From Pseudomonadota bacterium (GTDB lineage: Bacteria > Myxococcota_A > Polyangia > Polyangiales > Polyangiaceae): a stretch of DNA of 11,064 nt. The notes under the pieces were generated by a model, which ran no database searches, had not been told where the DNA came from, and saw nothing but the letters and a program-made list of their open reading frames with translations. Shown in pieces: positions 1-5,772 of this stretch (within the stretch, counting starts at the first letter, position 1; each line of letters starts with the position of its first letter). Where the stretch lies: NCBI GenBank assembly GCA_023460875.1, contig JAEWOQ010000314.1:1-11064 (forward strand), read 5' to 3'. A program made the translations under genes and the position numbers.

Positions 1-914
1 GCCACGCACAGCGCGGCGGCGGCGTTCAGGAGAAAGGCGTCCCGAGAGGGGTGCCGCTCACCCGCGAGCACGGCCGCGAGCACGCGCGCGTTCTCGGCAG
101 CGTCGCCCCCATCGATGGCGCCCTCGGCGCTCGGCTCGAGCCCGAACTCCTCGGGGGTGAGCACCCGCTCCTCCAGGCGATCATGGTCGACCACGGTCAC
201 CCGGGTGGGGCCGAAGGGGCTCACCTCGTCCATCCCGTCAGCGCCGCGCACGACCCAAGCTCGCCGCACCCCCAGGCTCTGCAGGGTGCGGGCGAGCACG
301 GGGCGAAGCTCGTCGTCGAAGGCGCCGAGGAGCTGGTGGCTCGCGCGCGCGGGATTGGCGAGGGGCCCCAGGACGTTGAACACCGTCCGGATGCCGAGCT
401 CCTTACGCGCTGGCGCCACGAAGCGCATGGCAGGGTGGTGGGCGGGCGCGAAGAGGAACGCGATGCGCGCCTCTTCCAGGATGCTGCGCGCGGCTGCGGG
501 CGGCGCGTCCAAGGCGACGCCGAGCTCCTGGAGCACGTCTGCGCTGCCCGAGCGACTGGAGACCGCGCGGTTGCCGTGCTTCGCCACGGGGACCCCCGCC
601 GCCGCGACGATCAGGGCCGCCCCGGTCGACAGATTCAGGCTCCCGCGGCCGTCGCCCCCGGTGCCACAGGTGTCCAAGAGCACGTCGAAGGAATGGTCCA
701 CCGCTACCATGTGGTCCCGGAGGCTCCGCGCCGCGGCGGCGATGACTTCAGGGGTCTCGCCCTTGAGCCGGAGGGCCACGGCGAAGGCGGCGATCTGCGT
801 CGCCGTCCAGCTGCCGGCGAAGATCGCGTCGAACACCGACTTCACGAGGCCGGCGTCCGCCTCCTGCGCCGCCTCGAGCCGCGCGAAGGCCTCACGAAAG
901 GAGAGGGGGCTCAT
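1..914 (-). CDS. trpD: Anthranilate phosphoribosyltransferase TrpD (3' end cut by window edge)
   Basis: TrpD transfers the phosphoribosyl group of PRPP to anthranilate, the second committed step of tryptophan synthesis, in the cytoplasm. I translated the minus strand from 914: 304 complete codons remain open to the left edge. The usual length is about 340 residues, so roughly the last 35 are missing. Visible signatures are the PRPP-binding loop D-T-C-G-T-G-G-D-G near residues 81-89, the N-L-S-T segment just after it, K-H-G-N-R near residue 112, and N-V-L-G-P-L-A-N-P near residue 180, all hallmarks of the family. The ATG at 914 shares four bases (ATGA) with the trpG stop and has a good Shine-Dalgarno sequence (AGGGAG, complement of 921-926) six bases upstream, so the start is secure. 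Expression is evidently coupled to trpG. No frameshift or missing motif is seen in the visible part. Confidence 0.96.
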   Translation of the reverse strand, partial: MSPLSFREAFARLEAAQEADAGLVKSVFDAIFAGSWTATQIAAFAVALRLKGETPEVIAAAARSLRDHMVAVDHSFDVLLDTCGTGGDGRGSLNLSTGAALIVAAAGVPVAKHGNRAVSSRSGSADVLQELGVALDAPPAAARSILEEARIAFLFAPAHHPAMRFVAPARKELGIRTVFNVLGPLANPARASHQLLGAFDDELRPVLARTLQSLGVRRAWVVRGADGMDEVSPFGPTRVTVVDHDRLEERVLTPEEFGLEPSAEGAIDGGDAAENARVLAAVLAGERHPSRDAFLLNAAAALCV

Positions 915-1552
915 GTCCGGCTCCCTCGAGCCATGGCCCACTCGGGCTCCGCAGAGGGCTGCGTGACGCGCGCGTCGTCGAGCATCTCGAGCCAGTTTTC
1001 CATCATGCGCATCCCCCCCTGGGTGAGGATCGATTCAGGGTGGAACTGAACACCCTCGATGGGGAGCTCGCGATGGCGTACGCCCATGACCTCCCCGGCC
1101 GCCGTCCGCGCCGTCACCTCTAAGCAGGCGGGGAGGGAGGCGGGATCGAGGATGAGCGAGTGGTACCGGGTGGCCTCGAACGGGTTGGGCATTCCCTCGA
1201 AGAGCCCCGTACCGTCGTGGTCGATGGGGGAGGTCTTGCCGTGCATCAGGCGCGGAGCGCGGACCACCGCACCTCCGAAGGACTGCCCGATGGCTTGGTG
1301 CCCGAGGCAAACACCGAACAGCGGCACGCTCCCGCCGAGTCGCGCGATCAGCTCGAGGGTGATCCCCGCGTCGTCCGGGCTCCCTGGTCCGGGGGAGAGC
1401 AGGATCCCTTCGGCGTTCGCGTTCACCACGTCGTCGACGCTGACGCGGTCGTTCAAATGGACCTCGCAGCTGGCCCCCAGCGCCTCCAGGTACTGCACCA
1501 GATTGTACGTAAAGGAGTCGTAGTTATCGATGACGAGGACGCGTTTGGACAT
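911..1552 (-). CDS. trpG: Anthranilate synthase glutamine amidotransferase subunit TrpG
   Basis: This class I glutamine amidotransferase hydrolyses glutamine and channels ammonia to the TrpE subunit for anthranilate synthesis. The 213-residue protein begins with the typical V-L-V-I-D-N-Y-D-S-F-T-Y-N segment. It has the oxyanion-loop motif S-P-G-P-G-S-P-D near residues 53-60, the nucleophile C82 in G-V-C-L-G-H-Q, and the catalytic pair H171 and E173 in Q-F-H-P-E-S. Length is normal for the family, with about 20 extra C-terminal residues. The ATG at 1552 is preceded by AGGAGA (complement of 1557-1562). The gene overlaps trpD by four bases. The same family includes PabA of folate synthesis, and in some bacteria one subunit serves both routes. 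The trpD neighbour favours a tryptophan role. The partner trpE is not in this window. Confidence 0.95.
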   Translation of the reverse strand: MSKRVLVIDNYDSFTYNLVQYLEALGASCEVHLNDRVSVDDVVNANAEGILLSPGPGSPDDAGITLELIARLGGSVPLFGVCLGHQAIGQSFGGAVVRAPRLMHGKTSPIDHDGTGLFEGMPNPFEATRYHSLILDPASLPACLEVTARTAAGEVMGVRHRELPIEGVQFHPESILTQGGMRMMENWLEMLDDARVTQPSAEPEWAMARGSRT

Positions 1553-1605
1553 GAAGTCTCCTGCGCGAAGGGGGGTGCCGGCCCAGCGGCGTCGGGGCGA
1601 GAGCC

Positions 1606-1630
1606 TGTCAAATCACCTGGAACGGGTCAA
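1606..1630 (-). promoter_or_regulatory. Possible promoter region upstream of trpG
   Basis: The 159-base gap between the hydrolase stop and trpG holds two TTGAC-type boxes on the minus strand, TTGACC (complement of 1625-1630) and TTGACA (complement of 1606-1611), 19 bases apart. Either could be a -35 element, but I see no convincing -10 hexamer at the right distance. A 30-codon reading frame in the gap (1705 to 1613) has no tryptophan codons, so there is no sign of a trp attenuator leader peptide. The gap is long enough for trpGD to have its own promoter, but the sequence alone does not prove it. Confidence 0.25.
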
Positions 1631-1711
1631 TCGGACCGCTCGGGGGACCCCAGACACGGCGCGGCGACCCTCGTGGGCTCCGCGGGGTGCGTCGGGGAGG
1701 ACCATGAGGGC

Positions 1712-2644
1712 TCAGCCGGCTGCGCGAGTCGGGGGAGCCTCCAAGAGCCCTTGGCGCTGGAGGAAGCGGGTGATGCGTCGGTTGATGACGTCTGGATACT
1801 CCGCGGCCGCATAGTGTGTGCCGCCCGGGACGATCAGGAGCTCCCCTTGGGGGATCGTGTCCGCCATGCGTTCGGCGAGGGCGGGCGGCGTGAACAGATC
1901 TCGGGTCCCCGTCACCACGAGGGTGGGCACTTCGATGTGCTCCAGGACGTGCTCTGCGTCGTGCTCGCCGAGCACCGAGAGCATCTTGAGGTAAGTCTCC
2001 AGATCCAAGCTGCCGAAATCGACCGCCATCTCCGCGAAGAGCTCCGGGTCGAGGCTAGGGGCGATGACCCCGAGGCGCTTGAGCCAGGCGCCCGTCTCCT
2101 CCCAGCGGCTCGCCCGCTGCAAAATTGCGCTCCCGACGACGTGGAGACGGCGCGCGTGATGCACCGCCCCCGGGAGGAAGCGGCCCACGAAGGGCAGCCC
2201 CACCCCATGGAGCGGGCGACCGAAGGTCCCATTGATCAACACGAGGTGGCTGACCCGCTCAGGGCACTCGTCGCAGAGCTCGAGGATGACCTGAACCCCC
2301 ATGCTCCAGCCGAAGAACACCGCGCGGTCGACGCCCGAGGCGGCCAAGACTGCCTTCAAGTCCGTAACGTGAGCTCGGATGCTGAGGTCGGGCACGCGAC
2401 CACGTGGGAAGGCGGAGCCATACAATCCCCTATAGTCCCAGCTCAGAACCCGGAAACGATCGCGGAAATGCTCAATCTGGTGGCTCCACGCGGTGAGCGG
2501 TCCGCCTAGGCCATTCGCGAGGACCAAACAGGGGCGATTGCTCCCCGAAGATCCGGGCTCGGTGTCGAAGTAGCGTAGGGTTGTTCCGTCCTCGCGCCTG
2601 ATGGTCTGGTACGTGATGTGGAGCTTCGGCATGCGCCAATTCAT
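1712..2644 (-). CDS. Alpha/beta-fold hydrolase
   Basis: This is a 310-residue single-domain alpha/beta hydrolase, probably cytoplasmic since no signal peptide is seen. The catalytic triad can be placed: nucleophile S114 in the elbow G-W-S-M-G, acid D249 in T-G-T-R-D, and H277 in G-G-T-H. The oxyanion-hole segment is A-N-G-L-G-G (residues 43-48) rather than the common H-G motif, followed by the usual W-D-Y-R-G turn near residues 69-73. A cap region lies between about 140 and 215. The fold covers esterases, lactonases, haloperoxidases and C-C hydrolases, and the substrate cannot be read from sequence. The start is uncertain: ATG at 2644 and ATG at 2632 (residue 5) are both possible, and neither has a clear ribosome binding site. 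It lies 159 bases upstream of trpG on the same strand, so cotranscription is possible but not evident. Confidence 0.9.
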   Translation of the reverse strand: MNWRMPKLHITYQTIRREDGTTLRYFDTEPGSSGSNRPCLVLANGLGGPLTAWSHQIEHFRDRFRVLSWDYRGLYGSAFPRGRVPDLSIRAHVTDLKAVLAASGVDRAVFFGWSMGVQVILELCDECPERVSHLVLINGTFGRPLHGVGLPFVGRFLPGAVHHARRLHVVGSAILQRASRWEETGAWLKRLGVIAPSLDPELFAEMAVDFGSLDLETYLKMLSVLGEHDAEHVLEHIEVPTLVVTGTRDLFTPPALAERMADTIPQGELLIVPGGTHYAAAEYPDVINRRITRFLQRQGLLEAPPTRAAG

Positions 2645-2731
2645 TCTTGCCCACGCAGGTTCGGGCCGCTAGTGTCGCTGCGGTTCGCCGCTGGAAGCAC
2701 TTGTTTTCATTCCCTCCGCGGCTCCTACCCG
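2645..2731. promoter_or_regulatory. Divergent intergenic interval
   Basis: These 87 bases separate the hydrolase (minus) from the membrane protein gene (plus) and must hold the start signals of both unless one lies inside a coding region. It includes a relatively AT-rich patch around 2699-2712 (CTTGTTTTCATT) just upstream of the plus-strand gene. I could not identify a reliable -35/-10 pair or an operator dyad. Confidence 0.35.
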
Positions 2732-3871
2732 ATGGCCGAAGAAGCGAATAAGAAACCCAAGATCGACCTCAAGGCGCGTCTCGGAAAGAAGACGATCTCG
2801 AGCGGGGCGGGTGCATCGATTCCTCCTCCCGTCGGAATGCAGCCGAGCAGCATTCCAGCGCCGCCCTTCGGGTCACGTCCGTCGGCTGTAGGCTCTGCAC
2901 CGGCGGCTGCGCCGATGGCCGCGCCGGTCTCCGACCCCTTCGCCGCCGTCGCGATGGCGGAGCCGCCGCGACCAGTCGCACCTGCGGCCATCCGGATCGA
3001 GATGAGCGAAGAGCTCGTCGAGGCCCAGAAGAAGGGGCGGAAAAAGATCATGGCCATCGCCGTCGCCACCGCGCTCATCGGCGGCGTGCTCGGGTACGCG
3101 GTCGGTGGCGGTGCTGAGCGCGGGCGTCGTCACGACACGGCGTTGCAAGGCGCGTCGATGCTCGTCGACGAGGTACAGAAGGCGAACGAAGAGATCGAGA
3201 AGCTCGCCGACGTGCTCAAGAAGGCCAAGGCCAAGCTCGGAGAGGGCAAGTACCCCGAGGAAGAGATCAACGCCCTCGGTGGCATCGATATCCCCTTCGA
3301 CGGTAACTACCTGGCTGGCAAGGGAACCGGTCTCATGGGCAACGAGGTCAACCGCCTGCTCGTGAAGTTCGCCGGCGACGCCGTCATGGCCAACGACCAG
3401 AAGGAGACGCTGAAGCGCGTGCTCACGGGTCGGCGCAAGACGATCGAGGACTTGCTCGGGCAGCGCGACAACCCGAAGGTCAACTGGGGGGTCTACGTCG
3501 CCAACGGTCCGCACGGCCCGATGGCGGGGATGCAGCCCATCCCGGAGCCGTTCCTGGTGAAATCGGACAAGGGGAAGGACGGCAAGGCGTACTCCTGGCC
3601 CGATGAGTTCGAGCTGAAGGACGGTGACAAGACCGTCAAGATGAAGCGTTACACGTCGGGCGCTCCCGGCTCGGAGCTCATCCCGGTCGATCCGACGACC
3701 CAGTCTTCGGTCTGTTCGTCGGACACGATCATGCAGATCGCGCGCGAGATCGGGAACCTCGAGACCACCCTCAAGGGGGACCGGAGCGACCCGACGAACG
3801 AGAAGACGGGCCTGGTTGACACGGGCACGGCACTGCTGGAGCGACTCAAGAGCATCGGCGTCGGCGCCTGA
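2732..3871 (+). CDS. Uncharacterised single-pass membrane protein with Pro/Ala-rich N-terminus
   Basis: I do not recognise this 379-residue protein. Residues 1-25 are lysine-rich (K-I-D-L-K-A-R-L-G-K-K). Residues 26-85 are Pro/Ala/Ser-rich and probably disordered. A K-K-G-R-K-K patch (100-105) precedes one hydrophobic span at about 106-127, ending in a glycine-rich G-Y-A-V-G-G-G. A charged heptad-like stretch at about 142-172 suggests a coiled coil. The C-terminal 200 residues look globular and soluble, with a W-x-V-Y-V-A-N-G-P-H-G-P segment near 252-263 and a single cysteine at 328. The basic patch before the span predicts N-in topology, with the C-terminal domain in the periplasm. The ATG at 2732 was chosen because the protein-like composition begins there; the frame stays open upstream to 2618, but those residues overlap the divergent gene and look like noise. 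No clear Shine-Dalgarno precedes it. The gene is monocistronic, with a strong terminator 28 bases after the stop. Confidence 0.85.
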   Translation: MAEEANKKPKIDLKARLGKKTISSGAGASIPPPVGMQPSSIPAPPFGSRPSAVGSAPAAAPMAAPVSDPFAAVAMAEPPRPVAPAAIRIEMSEELVEAQKKGRKKIMAIAVATALIGGVLGYAVGGGAERGRRHDTALQGASMLVDEVQKANEEIEKLADVLKKAKAKLGEGKYPEEEINALGGIDIPFDGNYLAGKGTGLMGNEVNRLLVKFAGDAVMANDQKETLKRVLTGRRKTIEDLLGQRDNPKVNWGVYVANGPHGPMAGMQPIPEPFLVKSDKGKDGKAYSWPDEFELKDGDKTVKMKRYTSGAPGSELIPVDPTTQSSVCSSDTIMQIAREIGNLETTLKGDRSDPTNEKTGLVDTGTALLERLKSIGVGA

Positions 3872-3898
3872 GCGAGCTCTCGCTCCGCTGCTGCGGAG

Positions 3899-3933
3899 AG
3901 GCCGTCCTTGGTTCAGCCAAGGGTGGCCTTTTT
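3899..3933 (+). terminator. Rho-independent terminator of the membrane protein gene
   Basis: A 13-bp stem (3899-3911 with 3917-3929, two G-U pairs, no bulge) closes a five-base TTCAG loop and runs into TTTTT at 3929-3933. Two smaller hairpins precede it: GAGCGA/TCGCTC at 3870-3885, which overlaps the stop codon, and CTCCGC/GCGGAG at 3883-3898. They share bases, so they are alternative folds. There is no T-tract on the opposite strand, so it should act only on plus-strand transcription. Confidence 0.92.
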
Positions 3934-4066
3934 CATGGCTCCACGGGAGCGCGCGGCGAGGCGTGAGCCTTCGCCTGCCCCCAAGCAGCACGAAGTGACG
4001 CGCCGACGGCGAGGCGCGCTCACCTCACGAGCCACTCATGCCGTCGAGGTGCGCCTGCGAGGCGGG

Positions 4067-4230
4067 CAGCGGAGCCCCGAGACACGCAGCGGAGCCCCGA
4101 GGCATGCAGCGGAGCACGCCGCCGAGCCCCGAGACACGCAGCGGAGCACGCAGCCGAGCCCCGAGACACGCAGCCGAGCCCCGCGACACGCAGCGGAGCC
4201 CCGAGACACGCAGCGGAGCTCCGATGACTA
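4067..4230. repeat. Tandem repeat array of 20-bp and 12-bp units
   Basis: The consensus unit is CAGCGGAGCCCCGAGACACG (20 bp). Units run head to tail in the order 20, 20, 12, 20, 12, 20, 20, 20, 20 from 4067, which accounts for all 164 bases. The two 12-bp units (4107-4118 and 4139-4150) are identical, CAGCGGAGCACG, and equal the consensus with eight internal bases removed. The 12+20 pairs at 4107-4138 and 4139-4170 differ at one base, so a 32-bp block was duplicated. The last unit (4211-4230) diverges at its end, and GCGGAGCC and GACACG fragments in 4238-4259 may be a further decayed copy. There are no spacers, so it is not a CRISPR array. The unit length is not a multiple of three, which argues against coding. 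Confidence 0.93.
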
Positions 4231-4237
4231 CGCGGTC

Positions 4238-4253
4238 GCGGAGCCTGCTCCGC
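4238..4253. repeat. Short inverted repeat at the array edge
   Basis: GCGGAGC and GCTCCGC are perfect seven-base arms separated by CT, so a six-pair stem with a CCTG loop could form in either strand. It abuts the tandem array and reuses its GCGGAGC core. No T-tract follows on either strand, so a terminator role is doubtful. Confidence 0.5.
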
Positions 4254-4272
4254 TGACACGAAATGCTCACCT

Positions 4273-4318
4273 GTCACTTCGCGGCGATCCACGGAAGTTT
4301 GGGCCGCCGCGAGGTGAC
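4273..4318. repeat. Inverted repeat with 14-bp arms downstream of the CorC-like gene
   Basis: The arms GTCACTTCGCGGCG (4273-4286) and CGCCGCGAGGTGAC (4305-4318) are complementary at 13 of 14 positions. In plus-strand RNA the odd pair is a G-U wobble, so the stem would be complete. The loop is 18 bases. It lies about 50 bases after the stop of the minus-strand operon. Downstream on the minus strand there is only a weak ATTTCG, not a T-run. It may be a 3'-end structure or a factor-dependent stop signal, or a small repeat element. Confidence 0.55.
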
Positions 4319-4369
4319 CCGTGCGTGGATCTCGAGGAGCCCTCAGGGGCGTTTACGAAGGAGCCCCGC

Positions 4370-5737
4370 TCAGGCAGCGCTGGCAGGGCGCTGACTCGAG
4401 GACGGCTGGGTCTCGGGGCTAGGGTCGAGCGGCTGAATCTCCACGCGGCAGATGTGTCGCTCGTCGGCCTCCCGCACCACGAAGCGCAACCCATACGCTT
4501 CGTGATCGGAGCCGGTGCTCGGGACGTAGCCAAGCTGGTCGACGAGCAGGCCGCCGACGGAGACATAGTCCCCATCGTCGGGGATCTGGGTGCCCAGCTT
4601 TCGGTTGAGATCGGCGACGGGGATGCTCGCGTCGACGAGGAGCTTGCCGTCCCCGAGCTCGAGGATGGGCGCCTCGTCGTCGAGATCGTGCTCGTCCTGG
4701 ATGTCACCGACGATCTCTTCGAGCAGATCCTCCAAGGTGACGACCCCCGAAAACCCACCGAACTCGTCGATGACGACGGCGAGGTGATGGCGACCGGCGC
4801 GCATCTCCTTGAGCACCGTGGAGGCGAGCTGAGACTCTGGGACGAAGGCCACGGGGCTCCGCATCAAGTCCCGCAGGCTGGTCGAGTCGATCCGCTCCTC
4901 GGCGACGGCGGTGAACAGATCCTTCACGTGGAGGATGCCGATCACGTTGTCGATCCCGTCGGAGAAGACCGGGTAGCGGGAGTGCTGGGTCGCGGCGACC
5001 GTGGACAGCACCTCGTCCAGGGGCATGCGCTCGTTCAGCGCGTCCACCCGCGTCCGGGGCACCATGACCTCACCCGCGGTGAGCGCCCCGAAATCCAGGA
5101 CGTTCCGGATCATCTCGGACTGATCGTGGGCGAGGGAGCCGTTCAGCTCGCCTTCGTTGACGATCAACTCCACCTCGGTCTCGGTCATCCCGGCGTTGGT
5201 GAAGCGTGCGGCGCTCTGGGTCCCGCCGACGGCTTGGGCCACGGTGACGATGGGATCGGCCACCGGCGCGACGAGCCACTCGAGGGGGCGGAGCCAGCGC
5301 AGCAGGAGGGGTGCCCAACGCTCGGCGCGGCTCGAAAGTAGCGCGCGCGCCAGCTCTGCTGGCAGCGCGTAGGCGAAGACCGCCGCGCCGATGCCGGCGA
5401 TCCAATCCAGGGGCGCCGCGAAAGAGCTCTCCCAGCGCGCCGAGAGCAGCACCGCGGTGAGCGCGATGCCGATCACTCGCCAGACGCGCCAGCGGGCCTC
5501 AACCTTGGCTTCGTTCTGGACGTATCTGTCCAGGGCGCTGCGGCCAGCCGGGGAGAGGTAATCCCGGAGCGCTGCTCGTCGGGAGTTGGAGAGGGTCGCG
5601 AGGACCGAGCTGGCGGCGGAGAGCACGGCGGCGGTGACCGCCGGCAGGAACGCCAACCCGTAGTGTAGAACCTGTTGTGGTGGCTCGGAATCCAATTCTG
5701 AATCGCTCGCCTGGGGACGGGTGTCCGTCGGCTTCAA
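4370..5737 (-). CDS. CNNM/CorC (HlyC) family membrane protein with CBS pair
   Basis: This 455-residue protein has the three-part layout of the CNNM/CorC/TlyC family, which includes Mg2+ and Co2+ efflux-related proteins. A membrane domain has hydrophobic spans at about 26-49, 88-100, 111-131 and 143-170. Two CBS motifs follow: one begins at V-M-V-P-R-T-R-V-D-A-L (about 224-275), the other at about 290-347 and ends in the family signature D-E-F-G-G-F-S-G-V-V-T-L-E-D-L (324-338) and E-I-V-G-D-I-Q-D-E. A CorC_HlyC C-terminal domain covers about 358-437. The usual E-(L/I)-x-P-K motif of the membrane domain is not evident; A-L-P-A-E-L-A-R stands there, so ion transport is uncertain. The start codon is TTG at 5737, with GAAAGG only one base upstream; an internal TTG at residue 15 is an alternative. 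It lies 35 bases after truB and is the last gene of the run. Confidence 0.88.
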   Translation of the reverse strand: MKPTDTRPQASDSELDSEPPQQVLHYGLAFLPAVTAAVLSAASSVLATLSNSRRAALRDYLSPAGRSALDRYVQNEAKVEARWRVWRVIGIALTAVLLSARWESSFAAPLDWIAGIGAAVFAYALPAELARALLSSRAERWAPLLLRWLRPLEWLVAPVADPIVTVAQAVGGTQSAARFTNAGMTETEVELIVNEGELNGSLAHDQSEMIRNVLDFGALTAGEVMVPRTRVDALNERMPLDEVLSTVAATQHSRYPVFSDGIDNVIGILHVKDLFTAVAEERIDSTSLRDLMRSPVAFVPESQLASTVLKEMRAGRHHLAVVIDEFGGFSGVVTLEDLLEEIVGDIQDEHDLDDEAPILELGDGKLLVDASIPVADLNRKLGTQIPDDGDYVSVGGLLVDQLGYVPSTGSDHEAYGLRFVVREADERHICRVEIQPLDPSPETQPSSSQRPASAA

Positions 5738-5744
5738 ACCTTTC

Positions 5745-5759
5745 GCGGCGAGAGGCCGC
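5745..5759 (-). other. Small hairpin between truB and the CorC-like gene
   Basis: GCGGC and GCCGC arms flank a five-base loop within the 35-base gap after truB. On the minus strand the hairpin ends just before the GAAAGG that precedes the TTG start. It could weaken translation of the last gene or cause partial termination. No T-tract follows, so this is only a possibility. Confidence 0.3.
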
Positions 5760-5772
5760 CTTCTGAGGAAAT

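Larger units (their letters stand above)
3934..4369. other. Non-coding interval between convergent genes
   Basis: This 436-base stretch lies between the terminator of the plus-strand membrane protein gene and the stop of the minus-strand CorC-like gene. It contains the tandem array at 4067-4230, a short hairpin at 4238-4253 and a longer inverted repeat at 4273-4318, which are listed separately. The first 133 bases (3934-4066) are GC-rich with no recognisable gene or signal. Reading frames that cross the interval are open on both strands, but their periodicity follows the 20-bp DNA repeat and not codons. Confidence 0.8.

Noticed and set aside
51..1049. Long plus-strand frames opposite trpD and trpG, including 1160-2509 opposite trpG and the hydrolase
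   Set aside because: The minus strand encodes proteins with complete catalytic motifs there. Long antisense frames are expected in GC-rich DNA.
1553..1600. A sigma-54-like GGCAC...TTCGC sequence upstream of trpG
   Set aside because: The -12 GC element and spacing do not fit the consensus well enough.
1613..1705. A 30-codon frame upstream of trpG as a trp attenuator leader peptide
   Set aside because: It has no tryptophan codons and no terminator/antiterminator pair with a T-tract follows.
2873..3991. A 372-codon minus-strand frame opposite the membrane protein
   Set aside because: It is Arg/Leu/Asp-rich with no motif and crosses the terminator. The plus-strand frame has a membrane span, a coiled coil and a terminator just after its stop.
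4067..4230. Possible CRISPR array
   Set aside because: Units are directly adjacent with no spacers, and no cas gene is nearby.
4020..4292. Two overlapping minus-strand small frames (about 80-90 codons) rich in Cys, Ser, Gly and Ala across the array
   Set aside because: They reflect the DNA repeat read in shifting frames (20 is not a multiple of 3). There is no ribosome binding site or conserved peptide unit.
4346..4367. GGGGC/GCCCC hairpin just after the CorC-like stop as a terminator
   Set aside because: The stem has only five pairs, the loop has 12 bases, and no T-run follows on the minus strand.
3908..5341. A 477-codon plus-strand open frame crossing the tandem array and running antisense to the CorC-like gene
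   Set aside because: The 20-bp repeat is free of stops in all frames, and the rest is antisense to a gene with clear family motifs. The translation is Arg/Pro/Asp-rich and shows no domain.
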